DNA of 64,000 nucleotides from Galaxea fascicularis (Eukaryota > Cnidaria > Anthozoa > Scleractinia > Euphylliidae), in assembly GCA_948470475.1 (NCBI GenBank), contig OX419338.1, positions 7,593,205-7,657,204 of the forward strand, in the 5' to 3' direction. The translations under genes were made by a program, and so were the position numbers. Shown one piece after another: positions 1 to 10,259 of this stretch (position 1 is the stretch's first letter; every line of letters starts with the position of its first letter). The notes below the pieces were generated by a model, which did not search any database, was not told where the DNA came from, and worked only from the letters and a program-made list of their open reading frames with translations.

Positions 1-44
1 CAAAGTACAAGCGAAAGGTACGGTTCATTGGCTCGCGTTTTACC

Positions 45-242
45 CTTTAAACCCTAAGGGTGATCAGCATCAAGTTTCTCCTTGTAACACCAACGCTTGA
101 TAAAACAGAGTTGTCACGAGAATTAAGGACAGGATCACACAAGGTGAATTTGCTTGATATATTACCAATTTCTCCCCACTGCTTCTAAGGAAATGTGTAG
201 GGACAACAAATGGGAATATAAATTTTGATCTTGGGGTTTTAC
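45..242. repeat. Dispersed repeat family A, copy 1
   Basis: This copy runs from 'accctaagggtgatcagcat' to 'ttttgatcttggggtttt'. The same order of blocks (gtgatcagcatcaa, tctcc, cacgagaattaaggacagga, cttctccccact) recurs at 3283-3492 with roughly 80 percent identity by eye, and a more diverged copy lies at 17062-17268. No coding potential is visible. It looks like a non-autonomous interspersed element; its class is not established. Confidence 0.7.
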
Positions 243-288
243 TGTGTGAATCCAAAAACCGTGAACACTTTGATTTGGGGTGCTTCCC

Positions 289-452
289 TTTGGGATGATC
301 CAGATCAGGATCAGTGATCCAAGATCACTCAGATCATGGCGCATCAAAGGAACCGAGAAATCCACTCTGAGCAAGGATCCTTCGGTTCCTTTGATGTGCC
401 ATGATCCGAGTAATCTTGGATCACTGATCCTGATCTGGATCATCCCAAAGTA
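289..452. repeat. Foldback element, near-perfect inverted repeat
   Basis: The two arms of about 65 bases (near 289-355 and 386-452) are reverse complements with a few mismatches. The outer ends read 'ttgggatgatccagatcagg' and 'cctgatctggatcatcccaa'. The short loop carries 'gaaatccactctgagcaagg'. The structure is that of a miniature foldback transposon. No coding capacity is seen. Confidence 0.8.
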
Positions 453-503
453 ACGCACCCTTAATTTTGATTTTTGTGCAGCAACCAAACAGAAGCGACA
501 TAA

Positions 504-706
504 GAGGCCTTCCAAGGGGTTTGAGCGACAAGCGACATTGCGTCAAAATATGGCGACAATTTGTTACCAAAGTACCGACAGCCGACAGAAGTTGACACGA
601 AAGAAGCGACAATTTACGAAAACGACAATTTCCTCCGCTGGTCAGGCGACAAAGGTACACAAAAGGATGCGACAAGGCGACAAGACTACCCCCCTTGGAA
701 GGCCTC
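504..706. mobile_element. 203-bp MITE with 16-bp terminal repeats and 6-bp target duplication
   Basis: The left end 'gaggccttccaagggg' (504-519) is the exact reverse complement of the right end 'ccccttggaaggcctc' (691-706). The bases 'acataa' occur immediately before (498-503) and immediately after (707-712), as expected for a target-site duplication. The interior repeats the words 'gcgaca' and 'cgacaa' many times and encodes nothing recognisable. This is a non-autonomous DNA transposon of unassigned superfamily. Confidence 0.8.
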
Positions 707-712
707 ACATAA

Positions 713-3282
713 AACCACAAACGAATTACCGTTACTGTTTGCGGTTTAGTTTTCTCGCGCGTGATTGGCTTTTTAGCTGAAACAATGACATTCCATAAAT
801 ATTTCTGGCGTTCACGGTTTTTGGATTCTCAAAAAGTAACAACCACCTTGTACAGCATAATAAGCAGCAACCCGGCTACATACCCGTGCTACTCCGATTT
901 TCTCTGCAAACTTGAAAGTTGGAAGCACGTTGTACAGCGTTGTACACGACAGCACAGGAAATTGCAACTTGTCAATTTTCATTTGAATTGTAACGCCCAC
1001 TATAAGCACCGTTTGAAAACTCTCTGTAAATGGTCGCGTAGGGTTTTGTCCACTCTCGAATTAGAAACAGCTTGTATGGCAAACTTTAAGAGTGGTCTAC
1101 TCGGTAGCCTTCATTAGAAAAGCCGGAGAGCTAAGATACACCAAGGATGTTTAAACTTCGTCAATCTGTGCAACATTTGTGAATACCTTTGGTCTTAGTA
1201 TTGGTACTACAAATGAGTGTGATCCTTTTAGAACATACTGACTTCCAAAACTGAATTTCTACCATGGAAAAAAGGGAACAGAAGTAAAAATGTAGTCGGT
1301 TAGCAAACTTCAACACGTGGTCGTGGACTTGCACTCGGTCTGGTGGTTAGTTATGAGTCCATGGAAGTTAAACATAACTCGGATAACTTCTCACATAGTA
1401 TCGATTTGGCAGTTGCTGTTGAGCGGTTCTGTGCGTTGGAGATAAGGTTGATGCCAAGAGCCGTTCGAAACTCGTCGTTTTTCAATTGAAACGAAATAGA
1501 TTTTCTTTCAGGAAACCGCGGGTTACCGGATGGAGGGCTTTCCTTATTTCACTGAAATTACGCAATAGCCTCTTTGGTGACTTGTTTCTATTCTTACATG
1601 CGTGTGATTTAAATGTAACCTAAGGAATAATTAGACGTTGGTTACACCTCGGAATACGTGCTAAATCTTGCAGTACTTTTTTATTCTGCAGGGGAGCTGT
1701 TGTAGCCGTTTTCGATTGCACAGCGAATAACCTTTTCCCTTTATGTGTTTATTTATCGACATATTCCAACTTTTCCTGTGCGGTAACCGGGTCGGACTGT
1801 GCTTCCCCTTACCCTATTAGGCGTACTGTGCACGACATTCCTGCCGTGTCTCTCCAGTAACTCATAGCTCTAGAACCTCTCTTAGAAACACTACCTTGTA
1901 GTTGCGACCTGCAATGTTCTATTTTAAGAGACACTCGTGTGTAATTTCGATAACCCAAACATGTGTTTGCAACTATAGAGCGCTTAACCCTTAAATCCTA
2001 TGTGTCGTTGTGTCTTAAAAAATCGCCTTATAATTTCCGTTTCCGTCTGAGAAATCACTTGAAATCGACATCGTCGTGAATGAAAATTGATTTGCATATG
2101 AAAGGATGAGCACCTAGACTCGCTTTGAAAAAGAGGACTGATGTAATTCGGAAATGGCCTATTGAACATGCACACTTACAATAAGAGTTTCCGTGACAGT
2201 ATCCCTTTCAGATACTTAAAACGCTTAGACCTTATCAAAGTGTCCCTATCCAAAGGACACTTAGATAAACTCTAAGTGTTCTTTTAGAGTTGGAGTAGAC
2301 GACGTCGTTCCGGCAAGTCTGATTGTCTAGTAGGCATACTCATCTCTGCGTACGCAAATTGTTCAGTAACATCCCTACTATTTCCTGTAGTCCACGCCTT
2401 CTCTTCTGTTTGCGGATTACGTTTTTTTTCCTGAGCACCTTTTGACACTTCTAACAGGTGTACGCTTCTATTATTTACTATATCATGTCGATCTAGTTTT
2501 GCGGAGTCTACCCATTCGAACATCAAACCATGTAATACTCACCAAGCTTGTTTTATTCACTTTTACGCCACTCAACTTTCCAACTGAGAGACTGTGGAGC
2601 TTATTTCGGCGACTGGTGATGAGACGAGGGAGATACCCAAAGATGGCGCGCCTGTTGCTCAGACGACATTCTCACGGCGCCGCTGAACGTCAGAGGGAAA
2701 CGTCACTGCCAGACTTCAACCCAGGAGAAGACGGACGTCTTTGAAGGAATCGCACTGTTGCTGTGAGTTCATTCTCGTTTTATGTATTTTGCATTTCATT
2801 GGACCAATAAAATTGCTTTTTAAAAATTCTATCTTGTCTGGTTCAGTCTTATTGTTGATTATCGCACCTTGAACGCACCTTCGTTAAGTAAAGCGTTGTA
2901 CTGTATGAGACGCATTTTAGATGCGGTAAAACGATGCGATTTTTCTTGAATTTTCCAAAGAGAAAATAAGTAAACGTAAGGTGAACTCTTTTAAAGGGCA
3001 GTTGACTTCGCAACTTCTTGGATCGGAACGGTATTGTACTTAACGTTGAAGGAAAATTTTAACGACATCTGGGAAGGAAGGGAAGAGAGTAGGGCCCCCC
3101 GGGAAACGTCAAGGACTGGTGGAAAAGAGTGGCGGGAGGTAGGATTTGCAGCATCGTGCAGTATGTATGAACAGAAGAAGTCGAAAGAGGCGGCGAATCC
3201 ACCACCGGGTGCGAGAGTGGTGGGTGCAGAAACTTTGTACCCCCAGGCTACCCCCGCACTGTTTCCCGGTCCTTAATTAACC
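713..3282. other. Intergenic, no gene recognised
   Basis: Only short open frames without family resemblance occur here. Near 2560-2745 a locally GC-richer patch has an open frame of about 100 codons, but nothing in it is recognisable. I see no RNA gene or structured repeat of note. Confidence 0.5.
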
Positions 3283-3492
3283 CTTCAGTAAACCCTAAGA
3301 GTGATCAGCATCAAATTTCTCCCTGTAATATCAACGCTTAATGAAACAGTGGTCACGAGAATTAAGGACAGGATCACACAAGACGAATCTGATTGACATT
3401 TCAACAACTTCTCCCCACTATTTCTATAAAAATGTTTAGGGGCAACAAATGAGAATTCAAAATTTGATCTTACGGTTTTAAGGGGTTTAAGG
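3283..3492. repeat. Dispersed repeat family A, copy 2
   Basis: This is the most complete copy of the family. It is bounded by 'ttcagtaaaccctaagagtg' on the left and 'ggttttaaggggtttaag' on the right, which are roughly complementary. It shares 'cacgagaattaaggacagga' and 'cttctccccact' with the copy at 45-242. Confidence 0.7.
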
Positions 3493-3964
3493 CAGCCGAC
3501 TTTAATTCTGGTGTTTTCCCTGGCCGATTTCAGAGGCGTATTTGCGCTTTGTCACAATGATCTTGCCGCTTGAAGAAGGATAGTGTCATCGCCGCATTTC
3601 TTGTTTCTTAAGGCCATTTGCTAGACGGGCAGCAGTTCTATCTTGTTTTTATTCGAGTCTATACTGTGAGCAGTTTCTTCTCGTAGTCCGGTAGCGCCGC
3701 GCATTGGGTAAGCATAGACAGACTCTGCTCGGTAGCTTTTGAGCAACTTTTTCGATTTTCCGAGCAACTTATACCAAAATGACAATTTTTGATACATTTT
3801 GCCATTTCAAATAGAACACTGAACGAAAAACCTTGCTTTTAGCACGATTTTCACTTTGTATTTGGATGTCCTGTGGTGTATCTTCCACATATGGCTGTCT
3901 CGTTGTGTAGCCCTGTTAATATTTCAAATATAGAATACGTAAAAGAATAGGTTTTGTCAACAAC
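3493..3964. other. Intergenic, nothing recognised
   Basis: The stretch is AT-rich with no coherent reading frame and no clear repeat structure. Confidence 0.4.
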
Positions 3965-3976
3965 TTAACTATAAAA

Positions 3977-4385
3977 CATACCCTGGGTTCCAGAGGATAT
4001 TTTTTCTTATTGATACTGATGGTTCGCGGCTAAGCCGCGTTAACGAGACGCAAAGCGCCGAGGAGAAACAAATAACCTCTGGTCACAGGACTACGCAACC
4101 TTATTTCCATGTGACAAATTAGTTCAGAATTTGAACTAGTTCTTTGATTGGTTCTTCAAAGGAAACAACAATTGTGATTGGCTTACGAAAAGGGTGGTTT
4201 CCCAGCCGACATGAAACAAGAGCTACGATTGGCTTAATAAAAGCGTGGTTTCCCAGGCGACAGCACAGCAAGGAAATGAGGTTCATTATTCGTGTGACCA
4301 GATGTTTTTTTTTCCTTTCGGCGCTTCGCGCCTCGTAATTTCCCGCAACCAAACGAAAAAAATAACCTCTGGCACCCAGGGTATG
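3977..4385. mobile_element. Foldback transposon nested in the PLE, 5-bp target duplication
   Basis: The ends read 'cataccctggg' and 'cccagggtatg', exact reverse complements. Similarity continues inward as 'ccagaggatattttttc' and 'aaataacctctgg'. The flanks are 'taaaa' at 3972-3976 and 'taaaa' at 4386-4390. Removing the element and one duplicate restores 'aactataaaacattgcg', which is exactly the complement of the intact other end of the PLE (about 5224-5240). The insertion is therefore younger than the PLE. No transposase is present. Confidence 0.8.
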
Positions 4386-4664
4386 TAAAACATTGCGATA
4401 GGACGAAAGTTAAAACCATCACGGTTAAAAACTCTAAAAAACTGTTGAAAACTTTAAAAAGCGATGACGTTTCGACGTTTACTCAACGTCATTTTCAAGT
4501 CAAAATGAATAAGAGAAAGTTACTTGAATATAAATATACAAAAAAAATCCTTAGAGAATAAAATTAAGCGCTAATAATTGCGAGAAAATATTTACACGCA
4601 GTGTCACGTAAACAATTTAGCACGAACGGAGTCCTTCTGAGTATTTAGCCTAGGTTTTAGCTCC

Positions 4665-4886
4665 TTAAATATACAACATCTCAAATATTAAGCAGTCAAA
4701 CTTCGATCTACATTTTCTCAAAACAGAGAATTGTTTGTCCTTCAAATCGAACTTCGATAGGCCACGGTCTTCCAAGTGTCTTCCAATTACAGAATGTTTA
4801 TGCTCGCCAATGCGTTGGTGCAAGTGTCGGGTTGTGTACCCGACACAGTCTGTGTCGCACAGCTCACATTGAAATTTAAAGACCAC
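4665..4886 (-). pseudogene. PLE GIY-YIG endonuclease domain fragment
   Basis: The minus-strand frame carries the Penelope-type pattern FQCELCD, then VGYT, RHLHQR, GEHKHS and CLIFEMLYI. It matches the zinc-finger-like Cys pair plus GIY-YIG core of PLE polymerases as I know them. Only the last ~70 residues of the polyprotein are present, with no reverse transcriptase. The fragment is non-functional and belongs to the inverted PLE remnant around it. Confidence 0.7.
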
Positions 4887-4888
4887 TG

Positions 4889-5132
4889 ATGACTTGCTTC
4901 ATCAGGCGCACTAATATCGTGGTACCACTACCTTTCAAAGATCAGAAATCAGCTAACTCAGTGAAAAGAGAAATGCAAAATCTGAGCGCAAACAATGGAG
5001 TGCAAATCAAGCCTGTCTTTCAGTCTAAGAAGATCAGCCAAGTCCTCTCCCCGAAAAAGAAAAAGCCCCCAATATTAAACAATCAGTGCGTGGTCTATAA
5101 ATTTCAATGTGATCTGTGCGACTTGAAAATGA
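4889..5132 (+). pseudogene. PLE fragment upstream of the GIY-YIG domain
   Basis: The plus-strand frame reads PLPFKDQKSANSVKREM, then KPVFQSKKISQ and VVYKFQCDLCD. This is the linker between reverse transcriptase and endonuclease in PLEs. It breaks off right after the Cys pair, where the inverted end sequence begins. It overlaps in family with the minus-strand fragment next to it, so two partial copies were joined back to back. Confidence 0.65.
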
Positions 5133-5241
5133 CGTTGAGTAAACGTCGAAACGTTCTCGTTTTCAAAAGTTTTCAACATTTTTTTAGAGTTTTTAACCGT
5201 GATGGTTTTAACTTTTGTCCTATCGCAATGTTTTATAGTTA

Positions 5242-5955
5242 AAATATAGAATAGCTTCCTGTGTTGCTGAAAGCAAAATGGCGGAAGCTATGCAAGAAAG
5301 CGAAGACCCTATTCAAATTGCTAGAGAAAATGTGGCAGAGATGACGGAACCTGAAAGCCTCAGTCAGCCTCTTATTTGTTATAGTTTTCTTTAAAAAATA
5401 TAGTAGCAGCTGTTGTTGTATATCGTTTGAGTTTGATACTTCAAACTCCCAGCTCAGCCAATGTAAATGAATGTATTTTTTGACTCCCTATGTTGCTAAG
5501 CCAACAAAATGGCGGCCTAGTGAGTCTCTTTAATACAACCATATTGATTCAGCATAATTATGCCATATGGTGTTTAGATAATTGCTTGATCTATTGAAGC
5601 TGCAGTTGAGTGTAGAAACTTGATTCTTTATCATTTTTCAATAAATCAGGCAACAAGGGTGTGAATAATTTTTTTTAGCAACTGTTGAGGGTATTTTTGG
5701 GCAACTTTTAAAGAATTTTTTAGCAGAATCTGTCTATGCCTAGCATTGAGAGCTAAGCAACGACGGCGGCAACGAAAGCTTCATTTCGAAATGTAACTTC
5801 TCGTTTTCGTGGAAAACAAAATCATTTGTTGATATCCCGGCGTTCGTGTTCTCTAGAAAACCCCAAATATGGTGATTTTGCGTTGTTGTTTTGTGGACGG
5901 CAAAGAAGTGTATCAAAATGTACAACGCACGTACAGAATGATTGTTTTTGCCCAT
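5242..5955. other. Intergenic, no gene recognised
   Basis: There are two short similar phrases containing 'gttgct...aaaatggcgg' (near 5261-5286 and 5490-5516). Otherwise there is only AT-rich sequence and no supported gene. Confidence 0.4.
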
Positions 5956-6163
5956 AAAGGTCCGTTTACACAGGCGATTTTTGTCACGGCAACTCGATGC
6001 AATTTTTGTTGCGCTGAAGTCGCATCCGGCAAGGTTCAAACATGTTCGAAACCCCTGCGATATCGCGGCGACAAATTGCACTGAAAATCGCACCTGGTTT
6101 CCACGTGCGATTTTGAAGTTGAAATTCAAAGCGCGACAAAAATCGCCTTTGTAAACGGGCCTT
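5956..6163. mobile_element. MITE with about 29-bp terminal inverted repeats
   Basis: The left end 'aaggtccgtttacacaggcg' is complementary to the right end 'cgcctttgtaaacgggcctt' with few mismatches, and the next bases 'atttttgtc' and 'gacaaaaat' extend the match. The interior is rich in 'gcgat' and 'gcgac' words. Open frames across it on both strands reflect the foldback, not genes. Confidence 0.75.
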
Positions 6164-6269
6164 TTAAGAACTATTGCGTGGTGGCGTAGTTGTTCCTTTT
6201 ACTCGTGATCTGGGGAAAAGAGTGCGACTGCTAGCAGTCCAACTCGAGCCCATGAGATCAATGTGATAG

Positions 6270-6424
6270 TCAGTTGTTTGTTCAGTGACCTGGCCTTTGA
6301 GTAGAAGCGAGGCTGGGGTTGAACTTGTTTTGATGCAAACCTCTCTGTCTTGCTCGTGCAGATGTGGGCTAGTTAACATACGGACAACATGATTTACGTC
6401 GATAAAAAGGTTGTGATTCACACA
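6270..6424. repeat. Foldback family D, copy 1 (truncated)
   Basis: It contains 'gttcagtgacctggcctttg' followed by 'gaggctgggg' and 'cttgttttgatgcaaacctc'. The same series occurs at 29711-29882 and 39116-39336. The complementary right arm is missing here, so this copy is partial. Confidence 0.6.
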
Positions 6425-6650
6425 AGGAAAGCAGTATTGACCCTAATCCGCAGCTTTGTAGTCGCAACAGTAAATCTACAAAAGCAAAGTAACCGACAGA
6501 AAACTTTTCTAGCAAATAATTGTATTTAGGCAAGCAACACATATGAATGGTTTTAGGAGCAACCAAGAGCCATGATAGGACTTAAGGCTCTTGGAGCAAC
6601 ATATGACTAATCTGACTTCTTACATGTAGAATGGGACGTTTTTGATGACA

Positions 6651-6778
6651 ATTTGGTTTTATTAACGGAGTTGATAATATAAATTCGCCACCGAAAAGCT
6701 TTTGGTGTCGCTGTACGGTGGCCAATCTACATTATCAACTCCGATGATAAAACCAAATTCTCGTTTAGCTCTCCCCCA
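6651..6778. mobile_element. Foldback piece of a second PLE-like end sequence
   Basis: The left part 'ggttttattaacggagttga' and the right part 'tcaactccgatgataaaacc' are reverse complements around a short hairpin 'gaaaagcttttggtg'. The same end sequence recurs, longer and more diverged, at 19105-19325. I interpret it as the terminal repeat of a Penelope-like family in inverted arrangement. Confidence 0.5.
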
Positions 6779-7991
6779 CCGACGTAACACCCCAGTTTTT
6801 TTTTATAAACTAACCCTTTATTCACGTTTTTTACGACAGTTCGGCCGGGTTTGTGTACAAGGTGATCGCCCAGAGGAGGAGAGAATAGTATCCCACACTG
6901 CAGCGATCGCAAATAATTGACTTTCCTAGCCAAAACATTGATCTTGTTCAGAAAGTCTATATCCTTTGGCTTAGTAAACGATCTTTCAATACTCATTTGA
7001 GAAAACAAATCTTCAGGTCTAACGAACCATGCAGCCTAGTTCGAGAGACCCTGGGAACGAGGTTGCATCACAAGAACGCCAAAGTGCTGAATTCTCGAGA
7101 TTCGTTCACTTGCAGCAATAATGTAGTGAGAGTAATGTATAGTGATGTTTCTCATCCATGAGCTTGCTCACAGGATTACTTGATCCGATTTAAAGAAGTA
7201 TTTCTGTGAGAATCCCTACAGCATGATGAAATTTACTGTGCCGACGATTCCTATAACAAGGCGCCCTCAGTAAAACCATTCAATATTCTATGCAAATTTC
7301 TTATTCATATTGGATCTGTCAACGACTATATCAGCCGTCTTCTACAAGAGAAAGACATCGGTCACTGGGCAGCCAGAAACTAGTTTCTAAAGAATTTCTG
7401 CGAAATGCTTCATTTTAACCGCCTAAAAAAATCCTTGTCTATAAAACAAAGGGTGTTTGTTGGTTTTTTCGCCCTTTTGTTTAAGTCTTGACATCTCCAT
7501 CTTTGACAAAGAAAAGTCGCGACGATTCGAGCTCTCCGAGGTCATTTTTATATGAATAATTTTTTTGAATTACCATAAATTTGTTAAAAACAAGTTATAA
7601 TAGACAAAAATGTGGCGAACACTAAAATGTGATAAAAATGTGTAAAGATATATATACAAAGGAAAAAATTAAATAAATAATCTTAGCAAGAATGTTAGGT
7701 AAACAGCTGGCGTTTCACGAAAAAAGTATAGGGGGCCCGTTACATTTGTATGCCGCCGTTTCTATGACATCATTTCGAGGTTGGATATATCCATATATAA
7801 ATCTATTTGTTCAGCTATGTTTTAAAACTCACACGAACTCCTCAAAAAAAGACGCCGTTTGAGGCTGTGAAAAGGACGACAGAAACGCCTGCCTGGGTAA
7901 TTCAACGTTTATTTAGAACGTACGTAAAGTGGTGAATACCACAACTGTACTGAAAGACGTCAGTCTTGATTTGCATTTCTCCGCGAATTGC

Positions 7992-8033
<42 letters not shown>

Positions 8034-8042
8034 TATCAAAAC

Positions 8043-8082
<40 letters not shown>

Positions 8083-8083
8083 A

Positions 8084-8160
<77 letters not shown>

Positions 8161-8161
8161 C

Positions 8162-8187
<26 letters not shown>
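6779..8187. other. Intergenic, no gene recognised
   Basis: AT-rich DNA with only short open frames. A small hairpin-like pair 'acaaagggtg' and 'cgcccttttgt' lies at about 7446-7480. No repeat boundary or gene is supported. Confidence 0.4.
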
Positions 8188-8189
<2 letters not shown>

Positions 8190-8195
<6 letters not shown>

Positions 8196-8233
8196 CTGGT
8201 GCCCACCTAGATGGGCACCAACATGGTGGCCGG
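8190..8233. repeat. Short palindrome (hairpin)
   Basis: 'ccatgctggtgccca' and 'tgggcaccaacatgg' are almost perfect reverse complements separated by about seven bases. Self-complementary fragments of this kind are typical of decayed foldback elements. Confidence 0.6.
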
Positions 8234-8241
8234 AAACCAGC

Positions 8242-8279
<38 letters not shown>

Positions 8280-8813
8280 TTTTATCTCTCGAAGAACTAA
8301 AAAACGTAACAATAATACTTAATTCTAATACAAGAACTGTTCAGATATCTGAATTCCCCGAAATAAGTCACCTTTTAAATCAACCTCACAGCTCTCTCGC
8401 CCGTCATGTAAATGCCACGTCACGCAAAAGCTTAGAAATTCTGGCAAGAACGTCATGGTAAGCCAAATATGTAAATCCGTATTCCTCTATTGTCCTGATC
8501 TATTGTCCTGTAAATGTACTTTATTGTCTTCTTTTATATGTGCTCTAAATGTGGGCTAGCATGAAGTTTTTGCCGAAATTCAAGCGTAGTCTATCACTAA
8601 ACCATGAACCCATTCGGAGTGAAAATTTATATGAATATTAGTTTTTAGCTGCTCTTATACATAATGAAAGTAAAATCTCAGGAGGATCAATAGTTCTGAA
8701 GTTTGAAAATTAGTGACGTCATGTGAAAACCAGCAATAAGAGTGGCACAAATTAAAATTAGTGGCACTCCCTTGAAAGACTAACGTCTTGTTTGAAGAGT
8801 CTGTTGATGCGTT

Positions 8814-10259
8814 ATGGGTTCCTCGGCTGAAACGCCCAAACTGCCTCCTGGACCTTGTTCTTGGCCGATTGTTGGAAATGCGCACTTGATGGCTTCCGAA
8901 TCGAGGTTAGCTGACTTCATGGAAATGGAGAAGAAGTACGGAAACGTATTTCGACTATATCTTGGTAAGCAACTTGCGATTATAGTAAGTGGCCGAGACG
9001 CCATCAAAGAAGCCTTCCTTACAAAGGCAACTGATTTTGCCGGGCGCCCAATTCTTTACAGTACAGAGGTCTTTACTAATTGTGGTTCAGCGTACAGCGT
9101 CGCAACAGAGGACTACAATCCACGTTGGAACCTTCTTCGAGCGATTACCATCTCCGCCTACAAGATGTACACCAATGACGTCCGAAAGCAGGCTGAAGTG
9201 TACAATGATGAATTCGACCGGCTCTTGCAAAGAGTTCAGGCGAAAAACGGAGAGCCTTATAACATCAAAAGCGACATTCTGCTTGCTGCAATCAATGCGT
9301 TTTGCGTCATGATGTTGGGTTCGAGGTATGAGCTTGATGATCCTGAGTTCATCAGACTGGCCGAAATCGAAAGCGGAATATTTAACATGTTTACCGAGGG
9401 ATTTCTGGTAGACGTGTTTCCTTGCCTGAAGTTCTTTCCATTCAAGTCTATCAGGGCTGTCAAAGAGTTGTCTGATGATAGAGACAAGATACTTGGCAGG
9501 ATTTATCGTGAACATGTTGAAGCCAACAGAGTACAGAATCCTCAGGATCTGACAGACGCGCTGATAAAGGCAAAGAAAGAGGCCGAAGAGGAAGACCCGT
9601 CAAACAAAGGAATGGTCACTGATCAGCACTTCATCATGTTAATGAATGAGATTTTCATTGCTTCTGTGGTTAACTTTGCTAACACTCTGGCCTGGGGACT
9701 GCTGTACCTCGTCCACAATCCAAGCATCCAAGATTTGGTGCATCAAGAGCTGGATCACGTCGTTGGGCCAGATCGTTTACCTGATATCGAGGACAAACAG
9801 AGCCTACCCTTCCTTGAAGCCACCATTAACGAAACCATGCGACTTGCCTCAGTTATCCCGTTGTCAGTTCCACGTAAGACTACAGTGGATACTAGTCTTT
9901 TAGGATACCACATACCCAAGGACACCACCGTCTTTACCAACCTTTGGTCCCTTCACCACGACCCAGATTTTTGGGATGCACCCAACGAGTTCAGGCCTCA
10001 AAGGTTCCTCGACAAGGATGGCAAATTTGTTCCTCCAAATCCTGAGCACTTCTTTCCATTTGGGGTCGGGATTCGGGATTGTGTTGGCGCGTCTATGTCA
10101 AGGCTAGAGACATACCTGGTGTTGGCACGCCTGCTGCACAGTTTCAAGTTTGAGACCCCCCCAGGATGCGATATGCCAAGTCTGGAGCCCGCTCCTCCAG
10201 CGTTTGCATTGGGGCCAAAGCCGTTCAAATTGTGTGCTATTAAAAGGCATGATGTGTGA
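8814..10259 (+). CDS. Cytochrome P450, microsomal-type fold, intronless, no anchor
   Basis: A single-exon gene of 481 residues. Family landmarks are in order: the proline-rich hinge PPGP at residues 11-14, WNLLR (C-helix WxxxR, 105-109), ETMR (K-helix ExxR, 340-343), PQRF (PxRF-type, 395-398) and the heme loop FGVGIRDCVG with ligand Cys423. It resembles animal CYP1/CYP17/CYP2-like enzymes in order and length. Two things are odd. The N-terminal membrane helix that normally precedes PPGP is absent, and an in-frame TGA at 8805-8807, two codons before the ATG, rules out simple extension. The I-helix reads EIFIASVVNFAN, so the acid-alcohol pair (Asp/Glu-Thr) that activates oxygen is Val286-Asn287. 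The fold and heme site appear intact, so the enzyme is probably expressed, but perhaps not as a classical monooxygenase. Substrate unknown. Confidence 0.95.
   Translation: MGSSAETPKLPPGPCSWPIVGNAHLMASESRLADFMEMEKKYGNVFRLYLGKQLAIIVSGRDAIKEAFLTKATDFAGRPILYSTEVFTNCGSAYSVATEDYNPRWNLLRAITISAYKMYTNDVRKQAEVYNDEFDRLLQRVQAKNGEPYNIKSDILLAAINAFCVMMLGSRYELDDPEFIRLAEIESGIFNMFTEGFLVDVFPCLKFFPFKSIRAVKELSDDRDKILGRIYREHVEANRVQNPQDLTDALIKAKKEAEEEDPSNKGMVTDQHFIMLMNEIFIASVVNFANTLAWGLLYLVHNPSIQDLVHQELDHVVGPDRLPDIEDKQSLPFLEATINETMRLASVIPLSVPRKTTVDTSLLGYHIPKDTTVFTNLWSLHHDPDFWDAPNEFRPQRFLDKDGKFVPPNPEHFFPFGVGIRDCVGASMSRLETYLVLARLLHSFKFETPPGCDMPSLEPAPPAFALGPKPFKLCAIKRHDV

Larger units (their letters stand above)
3965..5241. 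mobile_element. Penelope-like retroelement remnant with inverted ends
   Basis: The outer ends 'ttaactataaaa' (3965-3976) and 'ttttatagttaa' (5230-5241) are complementary. The inner arms (about 4391-4503 and 5130-5229) are long reverse complements, both containing 'aacgtcgaaacg' or its complement. Between the arms lie two protein-coding remnants facing away from each other: a GIY-YIG endonuclease piece on the minus strand and the region just upstream of that domain on the plus strand. PLEs are known for terminal repeats that can be inverted and for a C-terminal GIY-YIG domain. The coding parts are truncated, so the copy is dead. A second element is inserted in its left end. Confidence 0.75.
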
